Shown: positions 8,698 through 16,707 of the stretch, piece by piece
How the letters are laid out: the number at the start of each line of letters is the position of its first letter
How positions within the stretch are numbered: position 1 is the stretch's first letter
Translations under genes and position numbers: made by a program
Assembly (NCBI RefSeq): GCF_021735925.1
Contig: NZ_WMEA01000011.1
Location: 1 to 21,272, forward strand
Length of the DNA stretch: 21,272 bases
Direction: 5' to 3'
DNA from: Loktanella sp. M215
Lineage (GTDB): Bacteria; Pseudomonadota; Alphaproteobacteria; Rhodobacterales; Rhodobacteraceae
The notes under the pieces: model-generated
Told to the model about the DNA's origin: nothing
Database searches by the model: none
The model's input: only the letters and a program-made list of their open reading frames with translations

Positions 8698-8726
8698 TTG
8701 AAAAATATAGTGTTTTTTTGTATAAT
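8698..8726 (+). promoter_or_regulatory. Sigma70-type promoter
   Basis: TTGAAA at 8698-8703, a 17-bp AT-rich spacer, then a perfect TATAAT at 8721-8726. It sits in a strongly AT-rich region and faces the small membrane gene and twin winged-helix gene. It is the best match to the -35/-10 consensus that I noticed in the window. Confidence 0.65.
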
Positions 8727-8779
8727 TTAGAATACTTCAGAGAAGTCTATCTAGATAGAAAATAACGGGCATCGTATTT

Positions 8780-8968
8780 TTGGACATAATCGACGCAAAA
8801 AGTTCAAACCAAGGATTACCCACATGCCCCTCTGATGACGTTCTCTCCTCGCTGCTCTCAGCACCCCCGATCATCCTCGCGCTTCTCCTTGGAATTAGTG
8901 CTGTAGGTGTAGCCGGATTTGCGCTGCACGTAGTCCTTCACGCCATCACGAAGGAACGTCGCAAATGA
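8780..8968 (+). CDS. Small single-span membrane protein
   Basis: 62-aa frame from TTG 8780. A hydrophobic core APPIILALLLGISAVGVAGF is followed by ALHVVLHAITKERRK, giving one transmembrane helix with a basic C-terminal tail. The N-terminal 25 residues are polar. There is no ATG in frame and no clear ribosome binding site for the TTG, so the start is uncertain. Its TGA (8966-8968) overlaps the ATG of the next gene, which supports it being a real, coupled gene. No family is recognised. It lies downstream of the promoter at 8698-8726. Confidence 0.55.
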   Translation: MDIIDAKSSNQGLPTCPSDDVLSSLLSAPPIILALLLGISAVGVAGFALHVVLHAITKERRK

Positions 8969-9665
8969 ACATGCGTCAGTGGGTAAAGCTGCCGTCTGCT
9001 TGGATGGAAGAAGGCGGGCTTTCAGCCTTCAAGTGGCGTGCCGAGGCCGGGGCATCCGGAAACAGCAGCTCTCATGGTTCTGATGGCAATCGCGCATCGC
9101 GCTGATCTGGAAGAGGGCATCGCTCGCGCGACATACAACGACCTGTTTGCCGCAACTGGCGTAAGCCGCACCAAGATTGCCGATGGTCTCGAAATTCTGG
9201 CAGCACGTAATTTGGTGATACGCGAAGCTAACGGGCGCAGCACATTCCAACTCACAAACTACGGCAAGGGGCGTCCTTGGGCCGCGCTGCCTGCGAAACC
9301 TTTATACGATGGCAATGGAGCTATGCCGATGTTCGAAGACTTCTATCTTCGTAAGGTGGCAGAGCTGGATGCCGTGAAAATCTATCTCAGCGCTCGCGGC
9401 GCGGCGTGACACTAAACAGAACGTGACCCGGATCACCTACGATCAAATCAGCGACTATGCGGGTGTCCCGATTAAGCGCATTAAGCGCGCTCTTGGGATT
9501 CTGAACATCAACGGTCTTGTTACCGTGGAAAGCTATGAGCGGATGGATCGCTTACCCGGTGCATCTCATGGTTACCGACTGAGCCACTTATTTCCAAAAT
9601 TCCATGCCGGAACAACCGGGCGCACGACGCGCGGACTGGGTGGAGATTCAAAAAATTACGAGTAG
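8965..9665 (+). pseudogene. Twin winged-helix DNA-binding protein, frameshifted
   Basis: ATG 8965 has AAGGA at 8951-8955. The N-terminus MNMRQWVKLPSAWMEEGGL is followed, after a slip near 9045-9055, by TAALMVLMAIAHRADLEEG and a winged-helix segment TYNDLFAATGVSRTKIADGL then EILAARNLV. A second slip near 9385-9405 leads into DTKQNVTRITYDQISDYAG and VPIKRIKRALGILNINGLV, a second winged helix of the same layout. Corrected length is about 232 aa. Two tandem winged helices suggest a regulator or a replication-initiator-like protein; neither is proven. It is coupled to the small membrane protein by an ATGA overlap and is followed 71 bp later by the caspase-like gene. Confidence 0.6.
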
Positions 9666-9736
9666 CGGAACGGTTATGAACATTTGAGAACGCAAGTATG
9701 TGCGTCGGCAAGGGAGATTTAAGTTGAAAAGAAAAA

Positions 9737-11271
9737 ATGGCAGCTCTGGTTTTAGGGAATGCGGAGTATCCCGCAGGTGGCGAACTCGAAAATCCTGTCA
9801 ACGACGCTTTGGACATAAGTGAAAAACTAAAGTCCTACGACTTTGAGGTGATACTCGGGACAGACTGCTCAAAAGCGGCCATGGAAAAAAAGCTTAAAGA
9901 ATTTGGTGATCTTCTCAAAACCCATGATGTCGGAATGTTTTTTTCGCCGGTCATGGTATGCAAATTGATGGTAGCAATTATTTGCTAGCCATCGACACAG
10001 ACGACTCTTCAGAGATTGATGCAAAATACAGCTCACTCTCCTTGGATAAGGTTGTAGAGGTATTGGCAAAATCCAAGGCATTAACCAAGATTATTGTGTT
10101 GGATGCGTGCCGAAACAATCCTTGGAAGAGGGCGTGGCATCGGGATATAGCCATGCGCGGCCTTGCGTCTGTTTATGCCCCGAAAGGCACGATCATAGGA
10201 TTTGCAACGTCCCCCGGTGAAACCGCTGCTGATGGGGTCGGACGGAATGGCACTTATACTGAGGCTCTGTTGCAGCACATTGACACAAAAGACTGCCCCA
10301 TCGAGACAATGTTCAAGCGGGTAAGAAACACCGTCGCCGCCGCCAGCCAAGGTAAGCAGACTACATGGGAACACACATCCTTAGCCGGTGAGTTCTATTT
10401 CAATCTAGGTATCGACAAAATAGTTAAGGAATATGACGAAACCGCTCTTGCAGATGGCCTGTTTGGCCTCGACAACTCTAAGTTGTCACATAAAATTATA
10501 GAAGGTTTGAAGAGCTATAATTGGTATGTTCAAAATCCGGCATTACTGAAGCTTGATGAAAAAAGCGTTAAGCCGATGAGTATTAACAACCTATTCGTCC
10601 TTGGTCGAAATATATATCAAGCCGCTTGTGGATCATCTGGAGCCGCTGACGTTTTTATCGAAGACTTCAAATCGCGCACTGCACAGTTTGGCAAATTGAA
10701 GCGGAAGGCGTTGTTAGACGGGATGCTATTCGAGATATTTTTTGACTCGACAGGTAACCTCCGCCCCAAGATCAAAAGTAAATATTTTGACGAAGTATTT
10801 GACTTACAAAAAATACCCGAACTTAAGGCGAGTTTTGAATTTATTGCGGACACACTATCGGCTGCGGGCGCAAACTTCATCCAACTACCTGGTCGTGGGC
10901 ACGTACTGGACGTTACCGTTCCAACAAGAAAAAAAAAGAAAGGCTATCTTGTTGAATCAGTATTTATAGGCGGACTGGATTTATTTCAGCGTCCGGAAAG
11001 CGATTGGGATGACCTCGATGGTATACCGTTATACTCTAAAACTATCATTGAGAGACTGAACGCAAACCTTTCCCACGAACTTGTCGTCCCTCAGCGCCTG
11101 CTGAATGTGACCTACACCCCTGCATCTGTTGATGAAGACGATGTAATCCCTCATCCCGCACGGATGGAGCATCAAAAGATGATTAGGCCCGCAATCAAGC
11201 TAACCTACGCTGCTGTGTTCGACTCTTCCAGCCACGCCCAGTTCTTCACTGGATTGCGTTTCGCCAGATAG
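9737..11271 (+). CDS. Caspase-like cysteine protease (peptidase C14 fold) with unknown C-terminal domain, one frameshift
   Basis: The N-terminus MAALVLGNAEYPAGGELENP and NDALDISEKL match the metacaspase-like p20 start. A run of seven Ts near 9938-9944 lacks one base. After repair the protein reads FFFAGHGMQIDG with catalytic His (codon 9952) and IIVLDACRNNPW with catalytic Cys (codon 10108), the His/Cys dyad at about residues 73 and 125. GFATSPGETAADGVGRNGTY closes the domain. From about residue 225 to 511 there is a domain I do not recognise, containing a KKKKG stretch. A TTG at 9724 with AGGGAG at 9711-9716 may be the true start if one A in the run at 9732-9737 is extra. Bacterial caspase-like proteins often act as suicide effectors in defence. 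The gene converges with the recombinase 14 bp away. Confidence 0.8.
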
Positions 11272-11284
11272 GTCTGCGCGATCA

Positions 11285-11928
11285 TCAGAGATGGTATTTG
11301 CGGGCGATGTCGAGGGCCTCGGCCTGTTCGGTGCCGATGTATTCTTTCGTGCTCTCGATGCTGACGTGGCCCAGCAGGGAGCTGGGCAGCCCGTAGGTTG
11401 CCGGTCTGCTGGTGGATATAGGTCGGGAAGGTGCGGCGCAGGGAGTGCAGCCCGTAGAGCGCGGGATCGAGCCGAGCCCGTATCAGCCAGCCTTTGAACA
11501 GCCGCCAGAGCTGGCTTTCACTCAGGTGTGAATGCGACCAGCGCACGCCCTGTCCGGTGAACAGCCAGCTGTGCAGCGGCCGCTCGCTGGCGGCTGTAGA
11601 CGCGCAGGCTGTCGCGCGTCACCGCCGACAGCCGCGCTTGCACGGGGCGGGCATTCCGGGTCTCGGTCTTCTTCTGCCGGATCTCGACAATCTCGCGCAC
11701 CCCGAGCGGGGTGGCCACATCGGCGACCCGCAGCCGCACCAAGTCGGAGCCCCGGAAGCAGGTATCCAGTGGCCACGTTAAACAGCGCCAGTCACGGACC
11801 GCCGCAGCTTGCGTCCGGCTGTCCTGCCGCAGCAAGAGCCGGATCAGGCTGACCTCGTCAGGGGTGAGCGGGGGTTTCTTGCCCACCACCTTGCCGCGGT
11901 TCCGTGCCGGTTTCGGAGGGGGTGTCAT
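11285..11928 (-). pseudogene. Small tyrosine recombinase/integrase, frameshifted
   Basis: Read on the minus strand from ATG 11928: MTPPPKPARNRGKVVGKKPP then LTPDEVSLIRLLL. DTCFRGSDLVRLRVADVATP carries catalytic Arg I. After a shift near 11575-11600, GVRWSHSHLSESQLWRLFKG and LYGLHSLRRTFPTYIHQQTG (the HxLR box) follow. A further slip in a CCC run near 11385 restores QLLLGHVSIESTKEYIGTEQ, with the final His and nucleophilic Tyr, and then AEALDIARKYHL to the stop at 11285. Two compensating indels lie near 11780-11800. Corrected length is about 213 aa, a short catalytic-domain recombinase of the plasmid resolvase/XerD-like kind. The GC content is much higher than in both neighbours. It may have mobilised or resolved the adjacent modules. 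Confidence 0.82.
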
Positions 11929-11956
11929 GGGGCCAATCCTTGCAGGCTACGCACCC

Positions 11957-11962
11957 ATTATA
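11957..11962 (-). promoter_or_regulatory. Possible -10 element of the recombinase gene
   Basis: On the minus strand this reads TATAAT, about 29 bp upstream of ATG 11928. No good -35 hexamer is seen at 16-18 bp, so this is only a candidate promoter element. Confidence 0.35.
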
Positions 11963-12057
11963 GCGGGAAAGCGTGCATACCGGAAGAGGTGAAGCGCGAA
12001 GAACCCATGAAACCCCTGTTTTATATAGCTCAGCCCCATCGGTCGCCATGCGAGCTA

Positions 12058-12075
12058 ATATCAAAAAGCTTGCAT
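12058..12075 (+). repeat. 18-bp direct repeat, copy 1
   Basis: atatcaaaaagcttgcat is repeated exactly at 16472-16489. It lies 130 bp upstream of the recombinase start. The flanks of the two copies differ. It could be a recombination or crossover site, or the end of an inserted segment of about 4.4 kb. Confidence 0.6.
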
Positions 12076-12165
12076 GGATGGGTAAGCCGGTGCAGTTCAA
12101 AAACGTGTATCTACTGTTCGGCTTTTGAAGCGGGTTTGTGGCAGCTAAAAACAGGGCAGGGGATG

Positions 12166-12197
12166 CGTGTGCCAAAAACGAGGGTTTTTGGCACACG
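12166..12197. repeat. Perfect 14-bp hairpin
   Basis: cgtgtgccaaaaac and gtttttggcacacg pair perfectly around a 4-nt GAGG loop. No T-run follows in either direction, so a simple Rho-independent terminator is not indicated. It lies in the 400-bp gap between the recombinase and the gene at 12336, in which no coding region is seen. A looser variant of the core (ccaaaaac, 4 nt, gtttctgg) recurs at 13331-13350. Confidence 0.65.
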
Positions 12198-12335
12198 TCT
12201 GAATGACGGCAGTGCCGGATAAAGTTACCTTTCGCGTATCATATTTCTGACCTAAACTGGACACTTATCGCAGCGTCCCACAAAGCCGATTATAAAGGAC
12301 GAAAGCGACTATCATTATTTTATAAGGACAGATGA

Positions 12336-12563
12336 ATGAGCAAACAGTTTTACGAAGTTACAAAGGGACACCTAGGACAATACGAGGACTGGTGGAACTT
12401 TGATGCAGAAAAAAGTGTGGTCACGCACCATTGGGACTACGTCACAGTTAAAGGTTTGGCTCAGAATACGGGAAAAAGGACTTATTCGACAACAGAGTTT
12501 CTAGAAGGCGATCATCATAGTGGAGCAAAATCAGCCTTGAGAGAAATTTTGAAGGTTGAATAA
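12336..12563 (+). CDS. Small hypothetical protein
   Basis: 75 aa, intact: MSKQFYEVTKGHLGQYEDWW opens the protein and ALREILKVE ends it. ATG 12336 is preceded by ATAAGGACAG, giving a good AAGGA ribosome binding site. It is acidic, rich in aromatics (Trp, Tyr, His), and has no membrane segment or recognised domain. The next gene starts 5 nt after its stop, so the two form a pair. It lies in an AT-rich segment distinct from the GC-rich recombinase upstream. Function unknown. Confidence 0.65.
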   Translation: MSKQFYEVTKGHLGQYEDWWNFDAEKSVVTHHWDYVTVKGLAQNTGKRTYSTTEFLEGDHHSGAKSALREILKVE

Positions 12564-12568
12564 ATACT

Positions 12569-13167
12569 ATGAGAAACAGGCCTGAAAAATCTGAGAAACT
12601 ACCGGCGCTCCATACGCTCATCATCGGGGACATCCGCGCAGCATGGTCTAAAATGTATTGGGATGTGGATGCTTTCGGAGACGTCCAACGATCATTTCCG
12701 GAAGAACATGAGCCGCTCGCTTACTTAGCACTCAATGCATGTATTTCAGCGTCTTCTTTGGAAAACTGGGCGAGAACACGATGGATGCAACAAGAACGCA
12801 AGAAAAAGTTCAGGGTAAAGGAACAGGACTTTACTGATTTGGTAGACGCGAAAATACCTCATCAGGGTCTCTGTGTAGACGTTGCTAATACGACGAAGCA
12901 CGGTAAGCACAAGGAACGTCGCTGGAAAAAATGGAGAACTCAATTTCAGATATGACGCGGCCAGCGAGCATGACCCGCCTCGGCTTTGTCATCTTAAAGT
13001 TACATGAAAGTAAAACCAGCATCCTTTACAATGATCTTCATGATCTGCCGAACCTTTGGTGGGAATTTCTAAAAGAAGTTGATCTTGTTTCCGGTGAAAA
13101 ACCTACGCTGGAATGGTGGCAACGCAAAATTTCTCGAATGTTCCCCTATGATCTTACGCTAGCATAA
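12569..13167 (+). pseudogene. Hypothetical protein of unknown family, two slips
   Basis: The first frame reads from MRNRPEKSEKLPALHTLIIG and AYLALNACISASSLENWART to CVDVANTTKHGKHKERRW, then stops at 12955. A run of six As at 12926-12931, read one shorter, gives KNGELNFRYDAASEHDPP. The end FHESKTSILYNDLHDLPNLW-type sequence (as LHESKTSILYNDLHDLPNLW) then WEFLKEVDL is in a third frame, implying a second slip near 13000. The joined product is about 199 aa. If the joining is wrong, these are two genes, 12569-12955 and 12931-13167. The helical middle with a DVANTTKHG block might be a HEPN-like fold, but this is speculation. It is coupled to the small gene upstream and followed by a terminator. Confidence 0.5.
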
Positions 13168-13188
13168 ACGTACTCGCTATCGTGGTTT

Positions 13189-13224
13189 GTGCTAACAACC
13201 CTTTGTTGAAGGGTTTTTGAGCAC
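13189..13224 (+). terminator. Rho-independent terminator
   Basis: The inner stem aaccctt / aagggtt around tgttg (13197-13215) runs into five Ts (13214-13218). An outer stem gtgct / agcac (13189-13193, 13220-13224) extends the hairpin. It is placed 22 bp after the stop of the preceding gene. Confidence 0.75.
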
Positions 13225-13742
13225 TGTTTTCGTCCGGCAAACCATTTAGATTATTCCTGAACTAGAAGCCGACATTAGAGGTGCAAGTAAGTGTCGGAAG
13301 TTTGGGCTCAGAACCGCCATTCACCACGTTCCAAAAACCACCGTTTCTGGCTTACCCCCTTAACGCGGGAAGTAACGCCCTTCGTCCCTGTCCTGAACCG
13401 CAAGGGTCACGATCTGACTTACCGCAACGCCACAATCGAGACCGGCGTAAAAACGTTACAAGACGGCGACCACCATGTGCCGTACATGTCTGCGGAAGCT
13501 CGATTTTACAGACGTTTTCAGTGCGGTCGGTCATCCGCTTGGTCAATGAGGATGCCCGAGAGGCGTGGCCCCCGAGTTCATGAGTACGGATTAGAACGGC
13601 GTTGAAAAAGTCGGGTACGTTAAGGCTTACAGCAGGCGGCGTAGAGGTCGGTCGCGTTGGCTTAAGCCTTCCTCTGCAGGCTGCTCGAACAGCGCCAATC
13701 CAAGACAAATGTGGATTGGGTCTGATGTAGGCCAAGACTTTT
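13225..13742. other. Gene-poor stretch
   Basis: No convincing gene. Open frames at 13291-13605 (+) and 13352-13735 (-) overlap, resemble no family and have unlikely composition. A 7-bp inverted repeat ccaatcc / ggattgg lies at 13695-13719. The motif ccaaaaaccaccgtttctgg at 13331-13350 resembles part of the hairpin at 12166-12197 and a sequence at about 14864-14883. Confidence 0.4.
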
Positions 13743-13789
13743 AACAGGTGTCATTCACCTGTTGACTCAGCAGACTTCCCCTGTATATC
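13743..13789 (+). promoter_or_regulatory. Promoter with overlapping palindromic operator for the RHH gene
   Basis: aacaggtg / cacctgtt forms a perfect 8-bp inverted repeat with a 5-nt centre (13743-13763). TTGACT (13762-13767), a 16-bp spacer and TATATC (13784-13789) form a sigma70-like promoter whose -35 overlaps the right arm. An RHH protein is encoded 31 bp downstream, so autorepression at this site is likely. Confidence 0.55.
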
Positions 13790-13820
13790 AGCAGTCATAC
13801 ACTGGTGGAGTTTGTAAATT

Positions 13821-14342
13821 ATGACTGATAGTACAACCCGAATTTCCTTACGCCTCCGGAGCGATGTGGCCGACCTCATCAAGTCGCTATCCTCCGAAGC
13901 TGGGATCGATCCCTCCGCCTTCATGCAGCGCGCGCTGGAACGCGCCGTCTACGAACACCTACCGGCTGATCGGCGGCGGGAGATCGACAACACCACGGCC
14001 CTCTACGAGATGGCGCAGACCGTAGCCCGCGAGATCCGTGACGCGGGAAAAGCGGACGAGCATTTCACGCTCACTGTCTTTCGCGCGATGATGGCCATCC
14101 CAAACATTCGGGCTCTCTACGAGGAGGTGATCGGCGTGGACGCCTATGCTGACAAGGCGCCCGGAAAGATGCCGCTCAACATGTACCTAGGCTGGTACAT
14201 CAAGAAGGCGGTCGGCGCAGAGCCGCTTCTCGACGACGCGGGCACTCCACGCAGGGAGTATGTTACCGGCGAGCCGATCAAGAGCTACACACTCCTCGCT
14301 GTGGAGCCTCCCGTCGCAGCCGTCATCGTCCGTGCATCGTAA
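13821..14342 (+). CDS. RHH-domain protein with a conserved C-terminal region
   Basis: 173 aa, intact. The first 45 residues, TTRISLRLRSDVADLIKSLS then SEAGIDPSAFMQRALERAV, are a typical ribbon-helix-helix DNA-binding domain. The remainder (REIRDAGKADEHFTLTVFRA, NMYLGWYIKKAVGAEPLLDD) is of unknown function and makes the protein much longer than a plain antitoxin. GGAG at 13807-13810 serves ATG 13821. The promoter and palindrome at 13743-13789 suggest autoregulation. The next gene starts 11 nt after its stop. The GC-rich codon use differs from the AT-rich pair upstream. Confidence 0.75.
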   Translation: MTDSTTRISLRLRSDVADLIKSLSSEAGIDPSAFMQRALERAVYEHLPADRRREIDNTTALYEMAQTVAREIRDAGKADEHFTLTVFRAMMAIPNIRALYEEVIGVDAYADKAPGKMPLNMYLGWYIKKAVGAEPLLDDAGTPRREYVTGEPIKSYTLLAVEPPVAAVIVRAS

Positions 14343-14353
14343 GCGGAACCCCC

Positions 14354-14828
14354 ATGGCTGATCACAAGAACGTCCTGATCGCGATCGCGGCCACTACGGA
14401 CCCCGCCAAGCTCCGCAACTTTAGAGCCAATGCCCGCAGGCTCAGCGCGACCGATGTAGAGGAAGCCGCCTTCCGGCGCTTGGTGGAGATACTTCCGAAA
14501 GAAGAGCCCGGCACGCTCGAGCACGACTTCTGGAAGACGATCCACGCATTTGAGGAGATGCACAGCGAGGAGCGAGGAAAGACCATCAGGCTGTCCCGGA
14601 CGCGCCAGAAGGTCGCCCGTGTCGGCGTAAAGGAGACCCTGATCGGGTTCGCGACCAGCAAGACCCCGACAGACGGCTTCAGGATCTTGATCGACTATGG
14701 CTGCCCCGAGCTTACCGGCGAGGCACTGGTCCTAAAAACACAGTAAGGAGTTCAATCCGGAGGTGCAGCTTGCCGCCGGGCGACGACTAGAAGACGCAGG
14801 TGTCGATCCCTCGAAGCTGGTCTTGTGA
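14354..14828 (+). CDS. Conserved hypothetical protein paired with the RHH gene, one frameshift
   Basis: MADHKNVLIAIAATTDPAKL, EAAFRRLVEILPKEEPGTLE, HDFWKTIHAFEEMHSEERGK and TIRLSRTRQKVARVGVKETL lead to LTGEALVLK. A run of five As at about 14733-14737 has one extra base. After it the protein continues KEFNPEVQLAAGRRLEDAGV DPSKLVL to 14828, about 157 aa. The sequence resembles alphaproteobacterial accessory-region proteins with no assigned function. It is soluble, helical and rich in charged residues. It forms an operon with the RHH gene, a layout compatible with a regulatory or toxin-antitoxin pair, but nothing in it identifies a toxin. Confidence 0.65.
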
Positions 14829-15123
14829 TCCCTCCTTCTAGGTCACTCTGCCTTACTCTGAGCCCGAAACCACCGTTTGTGGCACTCAGTGCGAATCCTT
14901 GGCGGGAGATTGAAGATTTTGATTGGAATTCCTAAAAACGACTGTTTACTGCGCGATATGTTGGGATTTGCTCGTGCCCCTAGGAGAGCTGACTACCTTA
15001 AGCGTATAAAGGCTCTTGTCCTGCCGGTGGTCGAGATGAAACGGTACGAGGCGGTAAGTACATCGCTTACATCAATGCGGTGACATTAGCGACGCAGTCT
15101 GAACCTTTAACGAAAGACAGGAC
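14829..15123. other. Gene-poor stretch
   Basis: No supported gene. A 68-codon frame (14877-15083) has no recognisable sequence and no good ribosome binding site. The segment gaaaccaccgtttgtggc (14866-14883) resembles 13333-13350. Confidence 0.35.
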
Positions 15124-15998
15124 GTGGCAGCCCGATATTACTCACCGGACGATCCAGAGAACTACGTTACCTCGTCTAGGCTCAAGCGCTTCGCTCGGAC
15201 GAAGCAGATCGAGTATATGGTCCACTGGTTTCGAGGCATGTTTGAAGACCCTCAGAACGAGATGCCCTACGCGGACAAGGAAGACCCTGGCGACTCTCCC
15301 TATCGCTATCCTTGGGGCGGACCCTACGATGCCGACGAACAGCTCCAAGACGAGTTTAGCGACATAGTGCCCTTTGAGGTTATTCAGGAAGCCGTCCTAG
15401 AGGTACAATCAGACGGCACGATAGAATGGGCCCCAGGTCCAAATCATCCTGATCAGATAGCCGCCCGCGACGGGGCAATGGCCGAACACTATAACGAGCC
15501 CCCTTCACCGGCCTTAGAAGATATTCAGCGGCGGATAGAAAACGGCGTCGTTCCCGCCTTTGGCGATCCGTTTGAACACGAGGAACGCGTGGCATTGCGC
15601 CGCAAACTAGCGAGCTGCGCGCGCTCCTTGCTCAAGACCCGCCGTCGCATGGCGGGATTGGGCACAATCAACCGCCAGAGCAACCGGCACTGACGGTCGA
15701 GCTGAAGATCGAAGCAACCGATGCCATCGACCAGATGGATGCAGAGCTAGCTAACGAAAAGCCCGACGTAGAGGTCGTGCTCGAGGCAACAGGACGGCTG
15801 CAAAAAGTCCTCTTCTGGATGGGCAAGAAACTCGACAAGTCCGTCGACAGCTTCATGGCGACGATTGGCTCAGCGGGCGGTGTCGCGGTCGTCGGCGGCG
15901 TCACTGTTCAGCTCGCAGGGGTTCTTGTCGGTGAGAAGATTGGCCAAGTGGTAGAGACAGCACTGCAATGGCTAAACACTGTCACCCTGCCCTTCTGA
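15124..15998 (+). CDS. GIGHNQPPE-motif protein with C-terminal Gly-rich membrane-like segment, one frameshift
   Basis: GTG 15124 opens AARYYSPDDPENYVTSSRLK then RFARTKQIEYMVHWFRGMFE, followed by an acidic Pro/Asp/Tyr-rich stretch (DPGDSPYRYPWGGPYDADEQ). One G is missing near 15614. The corrected frame then reads LRALLAQDPPSHGGIGHNQP PE and continues through IEATDAIDQMDAELANEKPD and MGKKLDKSVDSFMATIGSAG to a Gly/Val-rich hydrophobic segment (GGVAVVGGVTVQLAGVLVGE) near the end. Corrected length is about 291 aa. The GIGHNxPPE motif recurs in many alphaproteobacterial proteins of unknown function. The C-terminal segment could insert in a membrane, so an effector or holin-like role is possible but unproven. 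Confidence 0.65.
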
Positions 15999-16707
15999 GT
16001 GACGTGTCTGCGATTAAGTCCGACTGAGCTGGTGCCTGTTCTTCGGAGCAGCCTTCGCCGCTGCAAACTAGGAGACGAACAGGATCCTGCGTCAAGAGGC
16101 TGGTGCGGCCTGCAAGCCGCAAGGCTGAAAACAAGGCCCCTGAAGCTAGTTACCTCAGCTCGGGCAGGTTTTCGGCCGGTTGCGCCCACAGTCTCTGTCA
16201 CTGGAAAAAATGACAGTTTATGGCAAGGTGTCATTGCCTAAAGTAGCCGTTCGTACCATTTGCAGATAATCTCAGTAACTAGCACAACCTGTTCATTGGA
16301 TGTTAGGCAGTGAAGGTTACGTCGTACGAGTGCAGCCCTTTCGCTTGCGACACGAAACTTGCGCAGAGCCTTAATACATAAAAACTACCAACCTCCGGAT
16401 GTGGTCATTTGCGCTCGAAGCGGCCTTTCGACGTACGGTGGGGCACAGTCCACTTCCGGCCGTACAAGCGTATATCAAAAAGCTTGCATAGTTCAGCTGC
16501 ACAGGGACAAAAAGAAGGAGGGCAGTCATGTTCAGGCCCATGCCTGACTCCTTAAAAATACCCTTAAGGTGTGTTAAGATACCATCAGGGAGGGCGGTGA
16601 CCACTCCATGCGGCGTGATGAGCTTAGCGGTTTGATGACTTACTTTTCCAAACGACTGGTTTATGAGTATGCCTCAAAGCAAAGGTTAATTGGGTCGATT
16701 AGGGCGT
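15999..16707. other. Long stretch without a supported gene
   Basis: Frames at 15999-16241 (+), 15908-16234 (-) and 16359-16547 (+) carry no family sequence. Short inverted repeats are present: ctgtca / tgacag near 16195-16216, caggc / gcctg with a 4-nt loop at 16533-16546, and ccttaa / ttaagg at 16550-16569. The second copy of the 18-bp repeat lies at 16472-16489. A regulatory RNA or promoter region for the next gene cannot be excluded. Confidence 0.4.
16472..16489 (+). repeat. 18-bp direct repeat, copy 2
   Basis: Identical to 12058-12075 (atatcaaaaagcttgcat), same orientation, 4414 bp apart. Copy 2 lies 236 bp upstream of the SEC-C methyltransferase gene, and copy 1 lies 278 bp upstream of the gene at 12336. 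Confidence 0.6.

Noticed and set aside
11205..11284. Minus-strand extension of the recombinase to 11205
   Set aside because: After repairing the slip near 11385 the recombinase ends at 11285 with the family-like ARKYHL; the extension is the wrong frame and overlaps the caspase-like gene end.
13291..13605. 104-codon plus-strand frame starting MSEVWAQNRHSPRSKNHRFW
   Set aside because: Overlaps other equally long frames on both strands, matches no family, has unlikely composition and no ribosome binding site.
14877..15083. 68-codon frame MWHSVRILGGRLKILIGIPK
   Set aside because: No family resemblance and no ribosome binding site; it lies in a gap between better-supported genes.
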